DNA from: Shewanella psychromarinicola
GTDB lineage: Bacteria; Pseudomonadota; Gammaproteobacteria; Enterobacterales; Shewanellaceae
Length of the DNA: 64,000 bases
Assembly: GCF_003855155.1 (NCBI RefSeq)
Contig: NZ_CP034073.1
Location: forward strand, 124,001 to 188,000
Direction of reading: 5' to 3'
Each line of letters starts with the position of its first letter. The stretch's first letter is position 1. A program made the translations under genes and the position numbers. Below, piece by piece: positions 44,879 through 53,477 of the stretch. The notes under the pieces are model-generated. The model was not told the origin of the DNA and made no database searches. It worked only from the letters and a program-made list of their open reading frames with translations.

Positions 44879-45948
44879 CATTCATCGATATTTTACGTGA
44901 CCATCTTGATGCCTTTAATCAGGCTTATGATGGCCAAATTACCCCGTCAATGCGCCAAGCGATTAATGCCATGCTCAGTTGCCGCTCTCATTCCCAAAGA
45001 GCCAGCCACTGGGCTTGCCAGGGTTGCACGCATACCGCTGACTTTCCGCTGTCATGTGGTCATCGCAGCTGCCCGCAATGTCAGTACAACACCACGGCAG
45101 ATTGGCTCACTAAGCAACAAGCCAAGTTACTGCCCGTCGACTATTTCATGGTGACTTTTACATTGCCATTTGAGCTGCGTGTTGTGGCTAAATATCACCC
45201 AGAAGCGCTCTATCCAGCCATGTTTGCCGTCGCTGCCAGTGTGCTCAAAGACTTTGCCCTTAACTCACCAAAGCTTGCCGGTGATATTGGTTTCACCGGC
45301 GTGCTGCATACTCACAGCCGGCGACGGGATTTACATCCGCATATTCACTTTATTATTCCTGCGGGCAGTTTTAACAAAACTCAACAGCACTGGAAAAAGA
45401 ACAAAGGCAAATACCTGTTCAACGCCTTTAATATCGCCAATGTCTGGCGTGCACGCTTGCTGGAGTATTTGGCAAAGCTTAATCTCACACTGCCAACCTC
45501 ACTGCCCAAAAAGTGGGTAGTAGACTGCCAACATGTGGGCAAAGGCTTGCCTGCACTGCAGTATTTATCACGCTATCTTTATCGCGGCGTACTGGCTGAC
45601 AAAAATATCAAAAGTCATGTCGATGACAACGTGAGTTTCGAGTATGAAGACAGCCAAACAAAGTCGACAAAAGTACGCACCTTACCCGCCATAGAATTTC
45701 TCTGGTTAATACTGCAACACGTATTACCGAAGGGATTAAGGCGAGTGCGTGACTATGGATTACTCAGAGGTAACGCCAAAAAGCTCAGGCTACAAATACA
45801 GCTTATGCTGGCAGTTGCAGGGGCAACGTTTCCAATCATTCCTGAGATAAAGCGCAGATTAGCAACCCGCAGTTGCCCCTGTTGCCAGCAACCAATGCGC
45901 TTTATGGGCGTAGTGGCACGACCGACAAACTTAATGACCTCAACCTAA
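44875..45948 (+). CDS. IS91 family HUH transposase
   Basis: 357 residues. An N-terminal zinc-binding part (WACQGCTHTADFPLSCGHRS and CPQCQYN), then HTHSRRRDLHPHIHFIIPAG with the HUH metal site, then PALQYLSRYLYRGVLA with Tyr residues for rolling-circle transfer. A C-terminal cysteine pair (CPCCQQPM) is also present. It appears intact, so the element may be active. Translationally coupled to the recombinase. Confidence 0.93.
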   Translation: MTFIDILRDHLDAFNQAYDGQITPSMRQAINAMLSCRSHSQRASHWACQGCTHTADFPLSCGHRSCPQCQYNTTADWLTKQQAKLLPVDYFMVTFTLPFELRVVAKYHPEALYPAMFAVAASVLKDFALNSPKLAGDIGFTGVLHTHSRRRDLHPHIHFIIPAGSFNKTQQHWKKNKGKYLFNAFNIANVWRARLLEYLAKLNLTLPTSLPKKWVVDCQHVGKGLPALQYLSRYLYRGVLADKNIKSHVDDNVSFEYEDSQTKSTKVRTLPAIEFLWLILQHVLPKGLRRVRDYGLLRGNAKKLRLQIQLMLAVAGATFPIIPEIKRRLATRSCPCCQQPMRFMGVVARPTNLMTST

Positions 45949-46129
45949 TGTTGAAAATAATAAGAATAATGGTTTAACTGAATACCGTGGAGGATTAATT
46001 TAACGCACTGAAATTAATAGAGTTAAATAATTAGCAGAGGGGCTAAGGGTACTTGCTGACTACAAAAAACTAGCACGATAACCATCACATCAAACAGCGC
46101 GTTTTCTCGAGCTGTTATTTACATAATAA

Positions 46130-46204
46130 AGAGTCACTCTCGGTGTTCGGGCTTGTTCAACACTTGGGATAAGGACGCGGCTTCGCGCGGCCTATCCTTA
46201 TTTG
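46130..46204. repeat. attC-like hairpin site downstream of the first reverse-strand cassette gene
   Basis: On the reverse strand the gene's stop is followed by GGCATAACAAATAAGGATAG, an imperfect hairpin (GGATAGGCCGCG / CGCGTCCTTATCC) and TGTTGAACAAG. The TAAC-containing edge resembles an attC end, but the partner core site is not clear. Confidence 0.35.
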
Positions 46205-46984
46205 TTATGCCATTTTTTTTAGCTCTAATCCATTGCCATTTCTAGAGATAACTACTTCTTGATAGGTGGTGTTTTTCGGCATATTCTTACGAATATAGTC
46301 TCTTGTTTTTTCAGGCATACGATAGCCAAAAATAATTGACTTTATCCATTCTGGTTGAAACTTGACTAACGCCAGCTTTCCTAAATCTTTCACTACTAGG
46401 TTTTGAGCACTATTACTTAAGTTAATACGATACTCTGACTCATACTCCCATTCTTTAAGCTTAATCTTCAATGAAACCCAAGCCTGAGAAGCGATTTCAT
46501 CTTTAGTTCGCAACCCAATTGTTGATTCGAGCAACTCCAGAAGTTCAAGAGTGGGCAATTGGTCTTGATATCTTACTTTCTCAGGTGACATTGCATCACC
46601 GTTCCATTCGATACAAAAACCATTATGAGAGTTAGCATAATGGGACCACATCAAATTATTTACAGGATTATCAGTGACGCAATAGAATAAATAACTATCT
46701 AAAGCATCTTCGATACTTTTAATCAAAAGATCGAAGTTATGATTCGCATTTTCACCCATGAATAGGCGTTTAAAAGTACGCTTAGATTCACCAGATAATT
46801 TTTGATAAGTTCTACGTACTCGATCTCTCGAAGGGCGAAGAATCTCAACTTCTGAATCAAACAAATCATTAAAATTCTTTCTCCGAGAGAAAGATGCCTG
46901 ATTTTCAAACAGGTTAATTAATGAATACTGTTCTTCCAAATTATCATGTGAACTAATTGGACAATATTTGTAGAAACTTTCCAT
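46205..46984 (-). CDS. DUF2971 family protein
   Basis: 259 residues with typical DUF2971 features: FYKYCPISS near the N-terminus, QASFSRRKNFNDLFDSEVE (F-x-D-P-F-[DE]-like site) and NLMWSHYANSHNGFCIEW (the MWSHYAxxHxGFCI signature). The function of the family is unknown; it is common in mobile and defence regions. A ribosome-binding site (GCAGGAG) precedes the ATG. It lies between two attC-like spacers, in the same direction as three other genes. Confidence 0.85.
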   Translation of the reverse strand: MESFYKYCPISSHDNLEEQYSLINLFENQASFSRRKNFNDLFDSEVEILRPSRDRVRRTYQKLSGESKRTFKRLFMGENANHNFDLLIKSIEDALDSYLFYCVTDNPVNNLMWSHYANSHNGFCIEWNGDAMSPEKVRYQDQLPTLELLELLESTIGLRTKDEIASQAWVSLKIKLKEWEYESEYRINLSNSAQNLVVKDLGKLALVKFQPEWIKSIIFGYRMPEKTRDYIRKNMPKNTTYQEVVISRNGNGLELKKMA

Positions 46985-47002
46985 GAAACTCCTGCTTTAA
47001 AT

Positions 47003-47091
47003 GGCATAACGCAAAGCTCATGGGCGAAGAGCAGCACAGCGGGTTGGCGCCCCTGCGACCAAAGGGAGCGAGTGATGTGTATTGTTAGGGC
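47003..47091 (-). repeat. attC-like site (integron recombination site candidate)
   Basis: On the reverse strand it runs from GCCCTAACAATACAC to GCTTTGCGTTATGCC, 89 bases, with complementary outer ends and GC-rich inner parts. This is the format of attC sites (core RYYYAAC and GTTRRRY at the ends). The cores here deviate in one or two places. It separates two DUF2971-type genes. Confidence 0.5.
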
Positions 47092-47106
47092 TCTTTCTCT
47101 GGACAC

Positions 47107-47835
47107 TCATATTAGCTTCAATTCTTTATACAAGCCTGATTGAATGATTTTCCCTGAAAACCCTAAGCTTTCAATATGTTTCTTATAGACCCTATATAAG
47201 CTTTCATTCATTCTAGGGTCGAACGTCATAGATTTCACGTTTAGCAGTGGATTAAAGTGATATGGATATATATTTCTCTCTGTACTGTTTTTGGGATCAA
47301 GGTAAATTAGGCGAACCTCTTTTTCATGCTTGAAGGCTACGCGTTTCATCAACAACGATTTGGCTTGGTTGAAGCTTCCCCCAATGTGTCCTCCATTATC
47401 ACGTACTTCTTTGGCTAAACTGGTTAGTTTGCTTTTTGAATGATAATCAACCTTACCTATAAAGCACGAGATCTTTGGGTATTCAGAAACACTGCGGTAC
47501 AGCGAGTTAAATAAGTCCCTCACCGTCGTTTGAATTTTCACTCCATTTTTTCCAGGCGAGTATATTCGCCACATGGCATCACTCTCGATATTCAGTGACC
47601 AACATTGCCCGTATGCTCTATCTCTGAGTATCGAAATATACTCATCTCCATTTTTTCTAAGAACTGGAGTATTAAATAAGAAGTTTTCAAATGGGTCATC
47701 CCACAGGCTGGGTTGCACTAAGACATTTTGGCTTGTTTCGAACATTTCAAGCAAGCGCTCTACTGTCATTACTCGGTAGATTTTCTTATCTATATCAGCT
47801 ACATCAATATTAATGTAATTTTTCATATTCGACAT
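47107..47835 (-). CDS. DUF2971-like protein
   Basis: 242 residues starting MSNMKNYINIDVADIDKKIY. Segments YRVMTVERLLEMF, PSLWDDPFENFLF (the D-P-F site), YGQCWSLNIESDAMWRIYSP and FKHEKEVRLIYLD fit the DUF2971 fold, more divergent than the neighbour. Function unknown. AT-rich. No clear ribosome-binding site is seen before either Met1 or Met4. Confidence 0.75.
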   Translation of the reverse strand: MSNMKNYINIDVADIDKKIYRVMTVERLLEMFETSQNVLVQPSLWDDPFENFLFNTPVLRKNGDEYISILRDRAYGQCWSLNIESDAMWRIYSPGKNGVKIQTTVRDLFNSLYRSVSEYPKISCFIGKVDYHSKSKLTSLAKEVRDNGGHIGGSFNQAKSLLMKRVAFKHEKEVRLIYLDPKNSTERNIYPYHFNPLLNVKSMTFDPRMNESLYRVYKKHIESLGFSGKIIQSGLYKELKLI

Positions 47836-47851
47836 TCACGCATAGAACTAT

Positions 47852-48060
47852 GTGCCCTAACAGCTTACTGAACTGCTCGACCTATAAAGCCGACCGCTTA
47901 AGTTATTGATTAATATCATCCTACATTCTCTATAGCTTTGAAGTAAGCAATTTAATGCCTCTTACACTCAAATTAAAAACGTAAATTGCACATTAAAAGT
48001 GTCAACGTCAAATGTAAAAATAATCATGGGTGGCCATGTTTCGTATAATCACGAAACGAT
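47852..48060 (-). repeat. Repeated cassette spacer, copy 1
   Basis: Contains GTGCCCTAACAGCTTACTGA, AACTGCTCGACC, TATAAAGCCGAC, then CTTTGAAGTAAGCAATTTAA and CTCTTACACTCAAATTAAAA. These blocks recur in the two other reverse-strand spacers at 48.64-48.79 and 49.59-49.72 kb. Confidence 0.8.
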
Positions 48061-48102
48061 GGCCAACTGTTCATTTTCCGTTTAGCTACTTGTATGGCTA
48101 TA

Positions 48103-48564
48103 TTATTGATTCAGCGATTTTTTTGCTTTCCTTGCTGCAAGATCCGCAGCGGTTCTATCTTTTTGCGCTTGATTTGCTTCTTCAATTTCACGTATTTGAG
48201 CATCTGATAGTTTTAGCTTTTTAGCCATCTTAATACTCGCATTAAGAAAGTTTGCCCCAACAACATTGGCATTTTCAAAATTTGTATGTTTTAAAACTGC
48301 ACCTTTAAAATTAACATTTGTTAAGTTTGCGCCTCCAAAATTAGCGCCTTCCAAATTTGCTCCTGTAAAATCACTTCCTGATAAGTCTGCTTTAATAAAA
48401 CATGAACGTTTTGCAGAAACCGCAGAAAAATTACAATTAGTTAATTTACTAAACTCAAATCGCGCACTAAAAAACTTAAACTTACGGAAACTCTCCCCAT
48501 CCTTAACCAAATTTCTCCAATCGACTTTACTATGTTCAGGACGACTTTTACTTTTATTGCGCAT
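48103..48564 (-). CDS. Pentapeptide repeat protein
   Basis: 153 residues. After a basic start (MRNKSKSRPEHSKVDWRNL), about thirteen A(D/N)LXX-like pentapeptides run from residue 30 to 110: CNFSA, CFIKADLSGSDFTGANLEGA, NFGGANLTNVNFKGAVLKHT, NFENANVVGANFLNAS. They should form a right-handed quadrilateral beta helix. A helical Lys/Ala-rich tail follows. Some pentapeptide proteins mimic DNA and shield gyrase (Qnr-like), but most have unknown roles. AAGGAG precedes the ATG. Confidence 0.88.
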   Translation of the reverse strand: MRNKSKSRPEHSKVDWRNLVKDGESFRKFKFFSARFEFSKLTNCNFSAVSAKRSCFIKADLSGSDFTGANLEGANFGGANLTNVNFKGAVLKHTNFENANVVGANFLNASIKMAKKLKLSDAQIREIEEANQAQKDRTAADLAARKAKKSLNQ

Positions 48565-48591
48565 AGATGAACTCCTTGTAATTGAAATAGC

Positions 48592-48842
48592 CTAATGTCC
48601 GCATTTACGGCTGGTTTGATATGCGACGGAACACGACTCCGACAACATGTACTCAGCTTAATATTGCCACACATTATTGATGCTTTGAAGTAAAGCAATT
48701 TAATAACTCTTACACTTAAATAAAAAACGTAAATTGCGAGTTAAAGGTGTCAACATCAACCGTAAAGAAATCGTTGTGGCCATGTTTCGCCTTTAGTAAA
48801 ATGCCACGCTTGCCGAATCACTCTTGAACAATTTGTTAGGTT
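48592..48842 (-). repeat. Cassette spacer copy 2 with attC-like left end
   Basis: On the reverse strand it begins ACCTAACAAATTGTTCAAGA, GTGATTC and AAGCGTGGCATTTT, which I recall as the usual opening of Vibrio/Shewanella-type attC sites. It ends in GCGGACATTAGGC. The centre contains the shared CTTTGAAGTAAAGCAATTTA block. At about 250 bases it is longer than a normal attC, so a second repeat is probably inserted. Confidence 0.5.
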
Positions 48843-49547
48843 TTAGCTAAAGAGCCCCAAAAATATAGAAGCTGCGATTGAAACGATAAAACCAATAACT
48901 ACTGTAAACCTGAACTTGTCTTGAGTTTCATACCTTTTGACACCTTGACCAATAGCAAAGCTAGCTATGGGAAAGAGGTAGTTTTTCCATTTATTTAATA
49001 GCTTATGGGAAAAATACAATGCAGTACCTATTAGAGCTAATATAGCAATGGCTGTAGCACTCTGTTTGAACGTAAGAGCGACACCTTCGGAATTGGAAGC
49101 ATGCATCATATCAGTTATCATTAAAGCCAAAGCAACTGGCACATAGACCAACCAAAATACATCTAGGCGACTTATTGATGAGTACCATGGCTTTAGACCA
49201 CAAATAAACTCTGAAAACTCACCACTTATTCGCGTAACTAACTCATCATCTCCAGTAGCATTGACAGTTATTGTGCGGTATTTGGAACTATCAAACTCAA
49301 TGCTAGTAATGCTATTACGGTCATCTGGACGAGATTTCAGCTCGATACTTAAGATAGATCTTTTCTTTGAGTTTTCGAAACCGATTAAATCTTCAATTGT
49401 CTCTACTTCTCTTTCAACCTTGTCACTAAACTGAACAATTGCAGTTACACTGCGACCATAAGTTTCTAACTTACGCCACGCATTTCGTAAATCGCTTTCA
49501 TTCAACACGAAAGCGTGGTCAATTTTATCTCTATATGTCGATTGCAA
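48843..49547 (-). CDS. Hypothetical membrane protein (four helices)
   Basis: 234 residues. The soluble first half (LRNAWRKLETYGRSVTAIVQ) is followed by four hydrophobic segments from about residue 130 (DVFWLVYVPVALALMITDMM, ATAIAILALIGTALYFS, YLFPIASFAIGQGV, VVIGFIVSIAASIFLGLFS). The TTG start ending at 49547 is supported by AAAGGGA 6 bases upstream. No family recognised. AT-rich and in the same cassette-like array. Confidence 0.65.
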   Translation of the reverse strand: MQSTYRDKIDHAFVLNESDLRNAWRKLETYGRSVTAIVQFSDKVEREVETIEDLIGFENSKKRSILSIELKSRPDDRNSITSIEFDSSKYRTITVNATGDDELVTRISGEFSEFICGLKPWYSSISRLDVFWLVYVPVALALMITDMMHASNSEGVALTFKQSATAIAILALIGTALYFSHKLLNKWKNYLFPIASFAIGQGVKRYETQDKFRFTVVIGFIVSIAASIFLGLFS

Positions 49548-49589
49548 CTTTGTTCCCTTTCCTGATGAAATATTTGCTGATTGCTAAAA

Positions 49590-49720
49590 AAATCTAACAG
49601 CTTATTGAACGACTCGACCGATAAAGCCGACAATTTAAGTTATTGATGAGCATAACCTTACATTTTATATGTCTTTGAAGTAAAGCTATTTAATGACTCT
49701 TACACTCAAATAAAAAACCC
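49590..49720 (-). repeat. Cassette spacer copy 3
   Basis: Starts ATCTAACAGCTTATTGAACG, followed by ACTCGACCGATAAAGCCGAC, and continues with CTTTGAAGTAAAGCTATTTA and CTCTTACACTCAAATAAAAA. On the reverse strand its edge reads GTTAGAT, a perfect GTTRRRY core. Confidence 0.75.
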
Positions 49721-49779
49721 TGTGTTCAAAGGTTCTCGATTACGTCTAGTTGTATTTATAAAATGGCTGAAGTATGTAA

Positions 49780-50600
49780 ATGGGGTCAGAGTAAACTTAA
49801 AATTATATAAATGGGGTCAGAGTAAACTTAAAATTGTCAGCTATACTCTTTAACTCAAGTCACTTTGCAAATGGATCTTGCACATGCCTAGAAAACCTAG
49901 AGTCTGCCCCATAGGTATTCCTCAACACCTTATTCAGCGAGGTAATAATCGCCATGTTTGCTTCACGTCTGAACAAGATTTCAGAGCCTATGCAGGCTGG
50001 CTAAAAGAATACTCACGTAAATTTCATGTCGATATTCACGCGTGGGTATTTATGACAAATCATGTTCATTTGCTTTGTACTCCTCAAAAAGCGAATGCTG
50101 TTAGCCTTATGATGCAATCACTTGGTAGACAATATGTGAGGTATTTTAATTACACATACAAACGTACCGGGACACTTTGGGAAGGTCGTTTCAAGTCTTG
50201 CTTAGTGCAAACTGAAGAGTACTTAATCCAACTATATCGTTATATTGAACTCAACCCTGTAAGAGCGAATATGGTTAATGACCCTGCCGAATATATATGG
50301 TCGAGCTATCAAATTAACGCCCTAGGTAAAACCTCTCAGCTTTGTACTCCACATCAGGTTTACCTTTCAATAAGCAACGACTCTCAAGCAAGGCAATCAT
50401 CTTACCGAGCCCTATTTCAACATCAATTAGATGCAAAAATGATTAACGATATTCGTCAAGCAACCAATAAAGGCATGGTAATCGGCAGCGACACATTTAA
50501 AGACCAAATAGAAAAACTAACGGGGAAAAGCATGCATCCAAAGAAAATGGGACGCCCTTTTAAGGTGATAGAATAAAGTTTACTCTGACCCCACTTATCC
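49780..50600 (+). mobile_element. RAYT element with flanking REP-like ends
   Basis: Left flank: ATGGGGTCAGAGTAAACTT twice (49780 and 49811). Right flank: AAGTTTACTCTGACCCCACT at 50577, the inverted form. Between them lies one REP-associated tyrosine transposase gene. The same ends are scattered at 32.58, 43.30, 43.63 and 43.70 kb. Confidence 0.85.
49884..50576 (+). CDS. REP-associated tyrosine transposase (RAYT)
   Basis: 230 residues of the Y1_Tnp/HUH type (PF01797). It starts MPRKPRVCPIGIPQHLIQRG. The HUH metal site is in MTNHVHLLCTP, and the candidate nucleophile Tyr lies in LGRQYVRYFNYTYKRTGTLW with EGRFKSCLV. RAYTs move or maintain REP sequences as single-strand hairpins. The ATG at 49884 is preferred to a TTG two codons upstream. 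The gene seems intact. Confidence 0.93.
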   Translation: MPRKPRVCPIGIPQHLIQRGNNRHVCFTSEQDFRAYAGWLKEYSRKFHVDIHAWVFMTNHVHLLCTPQKANAVSLMMQSLGRQYVRYFNYTYKRTGTLWEGRFKSCLVQTEEYLIQLYRYIELNPVRANMVNDPAEYIWSSYQINALGKTSQLCTPHQVYLSISNDSQARQSSYRALFQHQLDAKMINDIRQATNKGMVIGSDTFKDQIEKLTGKSMHPKKMGRPFKVIE

Positions 50601-50622
50601 GCGATGTTAAGTGCGAACGGTT

Positions 50623-52653
50623 TTACTTACCACCGGGCTCTGCAAAACGAGTCATCCAGTCCTTCACTTGGCCATACCAATAAATCGAGTTATTTGGCTT
50701 CAGCACCCAGTGATTCTCATCAGGGAAGTAAATCATTCGCGACTCAATACCTTTGGTTTGCAATGTACGGAATAACTCAAACCCTTGTCCTACGGGCACT
50801 CGTTGGTCTAACTGACCGTGGATAACCAAGGTTGGCGTATCAAAATTGGCTGCGCCATAGTGAGGTGATATAGATTTATAAATTTCAGGTTTTTCCCAAA
50901 AACTACCAAAACGCGTACTGTGTACCGCGAAATCCCCCGCCATTTGTGAGTACATGTTATACACCGCTGCGTGGATAAACAGTGCATTGAACGGGTTATC
51001 TTTTTGCCCCAAAATAATTGAGCTTAAGTAACCCCCATAACTACCACCACCAGCGACTAAACGTTCGCTATCAATCCAGTCTTTGCTCTTAAACCAATCT
51101 GTTGCTTTGTAGATATCCTCGAGCGACTTGTTCTTCCAGTCAGGGTTAATACTGTCAGTAAATTTCTGGCCGAAGCTGCCTGAGCCGTGGAAATTAGGCC
51201 AAGCGGTCACGTAACCCCAAGAAGAGAACGTTTGCGCATTCCAACGGTAATGGAAGCTGTCTGAAATCGCACCGTGAGGACCACCGTGGATCAACATCAT
51301 CAGTGGGTATTTTTTGGTTTTATCAAACCCCGGCGGGTAGTGCACCCACATCTGGATATCATCTCCGTTATAACCTTTATAAGTCACCGACTCATAAGTA
51401 CCCATGTCCACATTGGCCAATACATCATCGTTAAAGCTATCTAAACGCGTTATTTTTCCATTGCTGGAGTCAATCTTCACCACGCGTGCGGGATGTAAAA
51501 AACTTTGATTGGCGGCAACCAAAGTACCGTCTTTGGCGATAGAGGGTTTGCCAAAATCGGTATTATTGGTGACTTGTCTAACTTGGCCATTTTTAGCATT
51601 GATGTAGTAAATGCGGTTTGTGGCTGCATCGGCTATTGATGCATAAAACCCCTTACTATCTGGCGTCCAGAGATATTTAGAAACAGATCGGTCCCAATCT
51701 TTGGTCACTACACGTTCGCTACGTTTGTCCATATCGAACAACACCAAGCTCGAAGTGTCACCGTAGAAGCCATGAATTAATTGGCGGGTGAATGCAAGTG
51801 TTTTACCATCGGGACTAAATTTAGGTTCACTATCAGGTGCTTGATTGTTCGGAGTTAAATTTTCATATTTTCCGCTACCGATTTTAGCAAGAAATACATC
51901 AATTTTAGGGTCAACTTGGTTAGCGGAGCCGTTTGAGTTAAAAGCAATCCAACGTTCGCTTGGGTCGATATCGTAGCTGCCAGCGTTTTGTGAAGAACGT
52001 GGCAATTGCTTTTTCAGTGGTTGGGTGACGGCTTCAACGTCTCCACCTTTGGCTGAAATACGAAAAACATGTGCCTCTCTTTCTTCATCAATCCAATGGT
52101 CAAAATGTGAATAAGGCAGTGCGTTCCACTGGTGGGCGGAGACCTTATCGTCTTTATCAGCTTTGAGCTGCTCGGTCATTTGTTCCCAGTCTTTGCCTGG
52201 AAAAATACGGCTAATGAAGTAAATGTGCTCACCAACCCACTTAATACCATGCACGCCACCGGGAACCTCAGTTAAGCGTTGCGCTTCGCCCGGTCCATTC
52301 ATTGGTAGTAAGTAGATTTGCCCTGCTTCATCTTTGTCGCGTTTACTAACAAAAGCTAAGGTTTTTCCGTCTGGAGAAAACACAGGCTCACTAGCGCGTA
52401 AGCCTTTTGCAGTAAGTGCACGCTGGCCTGAGCCATCTTTTGCAAACGACCATAGCTGAGTCGTGCCTTTATCTTCTGGTATGTCGTACTCAGTGACGGC
52501 AGCAATAATATGATCACCTTGGGGTGAAACAATCGGACTACCGATACGCTTGAGTTGCCAAAGCACCTCTGCCGATAATGTTTTGGTTTGCTCTGCAAAA
52601 GCTGATGTCATTGGCATCAACAAACACAGTATTAGAATCCCTACTTTTTTCAC
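50623..52653 (-). CDS. Exported S9 family peptidase (prolyl oligopeptidase type)
   Basis: 676 residues. The GTG start ending at 52653 is chosen because GAAGGAG lies 7 bases upstream, giving a Sec signal peptide (VKKVGILILCLLMPMTSAFA). A beta-propeller (SPDGKTLAFVSKRDKDEAGQ and related blades) is followed by an alpha/beta hydrolase domain: Ser in GGGSYGGYLSS, Asp in HGQLDQRVP, His in DENHWVL. It resembles acylaminoacyl-peptidase / dipeptidyl peptidase IV-like enzymes that cut short peptides in the periplasm. Monocistronic. Confidence 0.92.
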   Translation of the reverse strand: MKKVGILILCLLMPMTSAFAEQTKTLSAEVLWQLKRIGSPIVSPQGDHIIAAVTEYDIPEDKGTTQLWSFAKDGSGQRALTAKGLRASEPVFSPDGKTLAFVSKRDKDEAGQIYLLPMNGPGEAQRLTEVPGGVHGIKWVGEHIYFISRIFPGKDWEQMTEQLKADKDDKVSAHQWNALPYSHFDHWIDEEREAHVFRISAKGGDVEAVTQPLKKQLPRSSQNAGSYDIDPSERWIAFNSNGSANQVDPKIDVFLAKIGSGKYENLTPNNQAPDSEPKFSPDGKTLAFTRQLIHGFYGDTSSLVLFDMDKRSERVVTKDWDRSVSKYLWTPDSKGFYASIADAATNRIYYINAKNGQVRQVTNNTDFGKPSIAKDGTLVAANQSFLHPARVVKIDSSNGKITRLDSFNDDVLANVDMGTYESVTYKGYNGDDIQMWVHYPPGFDKTKKYPLMMLIHGGPHGAISDSFHYRWNAQTFSSWGYVTAWPNFHGSGSFGQKFTDSINPDWKNKSLEDIYKATDWFKSKDWIDSERLVAGGGSYGGYLSSIILGQKDNPFNALFIHAAVYNMYSQMAGDFAVHSTRFGSFWEKPEIYKSISPHYGAANFDTPTLVIHGQLDQRVPVGQGFELFRTLQTKGIESRMIYFPDENHWVLKPNNSIYWYGQVKDWMTRFAEPGGK

Positions 52654-52746
52654 GAGAGCTTCTCCTTCATTCAGAATGAGTTCGTAGTCATTTTTATGAG
52701 TTGATATGCAACAGCGTTTGGCTGGGTAACAACCGTTCGTTCCCAT

Positions 52747-53090
52747 TCAAAAACCAGCACATACTGCCGCCCCAGTATAGCGAGCAAAGCCCGTTAAAAG
52801 ATACGAATAACAACGGACTGTAGCAGCTGTTTACAAATTAATTGTTTTGAATAATAAAACCGGTAATAAAGACGCGAATAAGTAATAAATGGGGTAAATA
52901 AGTGGAGTTAATAAGTGGGAGACAGAGCGTGAGGGATCCCAAACATGCAAACTGTAGTGGTCAGGTAAAATTGGCCACGCTTTTAGTGCTGCAGGCCATA
53001 GGTGCAAAAAAGCATAAGCAAACACTTGGATTCCGGCTCAAAAGCATTGCCGGAATGACGTCAATATAAACATTCCTGAGTATCGAAGAC
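52747..53090. other. Intergenic region between the S9 peptidase and the RNA-like array
   Basis: No gene supported. Decayed RAYT-type pieces (AAATGGGGTAAATAAGTGG, TTAATAAGTGGGAG) at about 52887-52920. Confidence 0.45.
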
Positions 53091-53262
53091 AAAAAAGCGA
53101 CCTTTCGGTCGCTTTTAAATTCTAAAACTTCAAATGAAGCCCACTACCACCATAATTGCGTCGCTGGCGAACCGAAGGCTCTAGCGCGGAGTTGACTGGT
53201 GTCAAACTCTTTGTGATGAGCTTTCTGGAGCCGAGGTTCAATTCCGTAATAGCTAGACTAAA
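53091..53262. ncRNA. Tandem structured RNA-like repeat, copy A
   Basis: The unit has a hairpin terminator (AAAAAAGCGACC-TTTC-GGTCGCTTTT, 53091-53116), a conserved block GAAGCCCACTACCACCATAA then TTGCGTCGCTGGCGA, a stem (GAACC-GAA-GGCTC with GAGCC-GA-GGTTC), and the hairpin GAGTTGAC-TGGT-GTCAAACTC. The strand is unclear: the terminator lies at the 3' end on the reverse strand, while a wobble pair in the stem is only allowed on the forward strand. Function unknown. See findings. Confidence 0.5.
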
Positions 53263-53270
53263 CAACCAAT

Positions 53271-53470
53271 AAAAAACGAACCCAAAGGTTCGCTTTTTTA
53301 ATGCTCTTACTCAGAAGATTTCAATGAAGCCCACTACCACCATAATTGCGTCGCTGGCGATGATAAGGCAATGAAGTTTGAGGTTTTCGCCGCGGAGTTG
53401 ACTGGTGTCAAACTCCTTATTTCGAGCTATGCGAAAACTCTCGGTTAACGCCGTATTATCGAGACCAAGG
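53271..53470. ncRNA. Tandem structured RNA-like repeat, copy B
   Basis: Terminator hairpin AAAAAACGAACC-CAAA-GGTTCGTTTTTT-like at 53271-53299. The conserved block is identical to copy A for over 30 bases. The stem pairs GAGGTTTTCGC (about 53380) with GCGAAAAC-T-CTC (about 53431). The same GAGTTGAC-TGGT-GTCAAACTC hairpin tops it, and CGCCGTATTATCGAG closes the unit. Confidence 0.5.
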
Positions 53471-53477
53471 AGCTAAC

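Noticed and set aside
46130..49720. Classical chromosomal integron
   Set aside because: No intI gene or attI site is in the window and the attC-like cores are imperfect, so only cassette-like structure is claimed.
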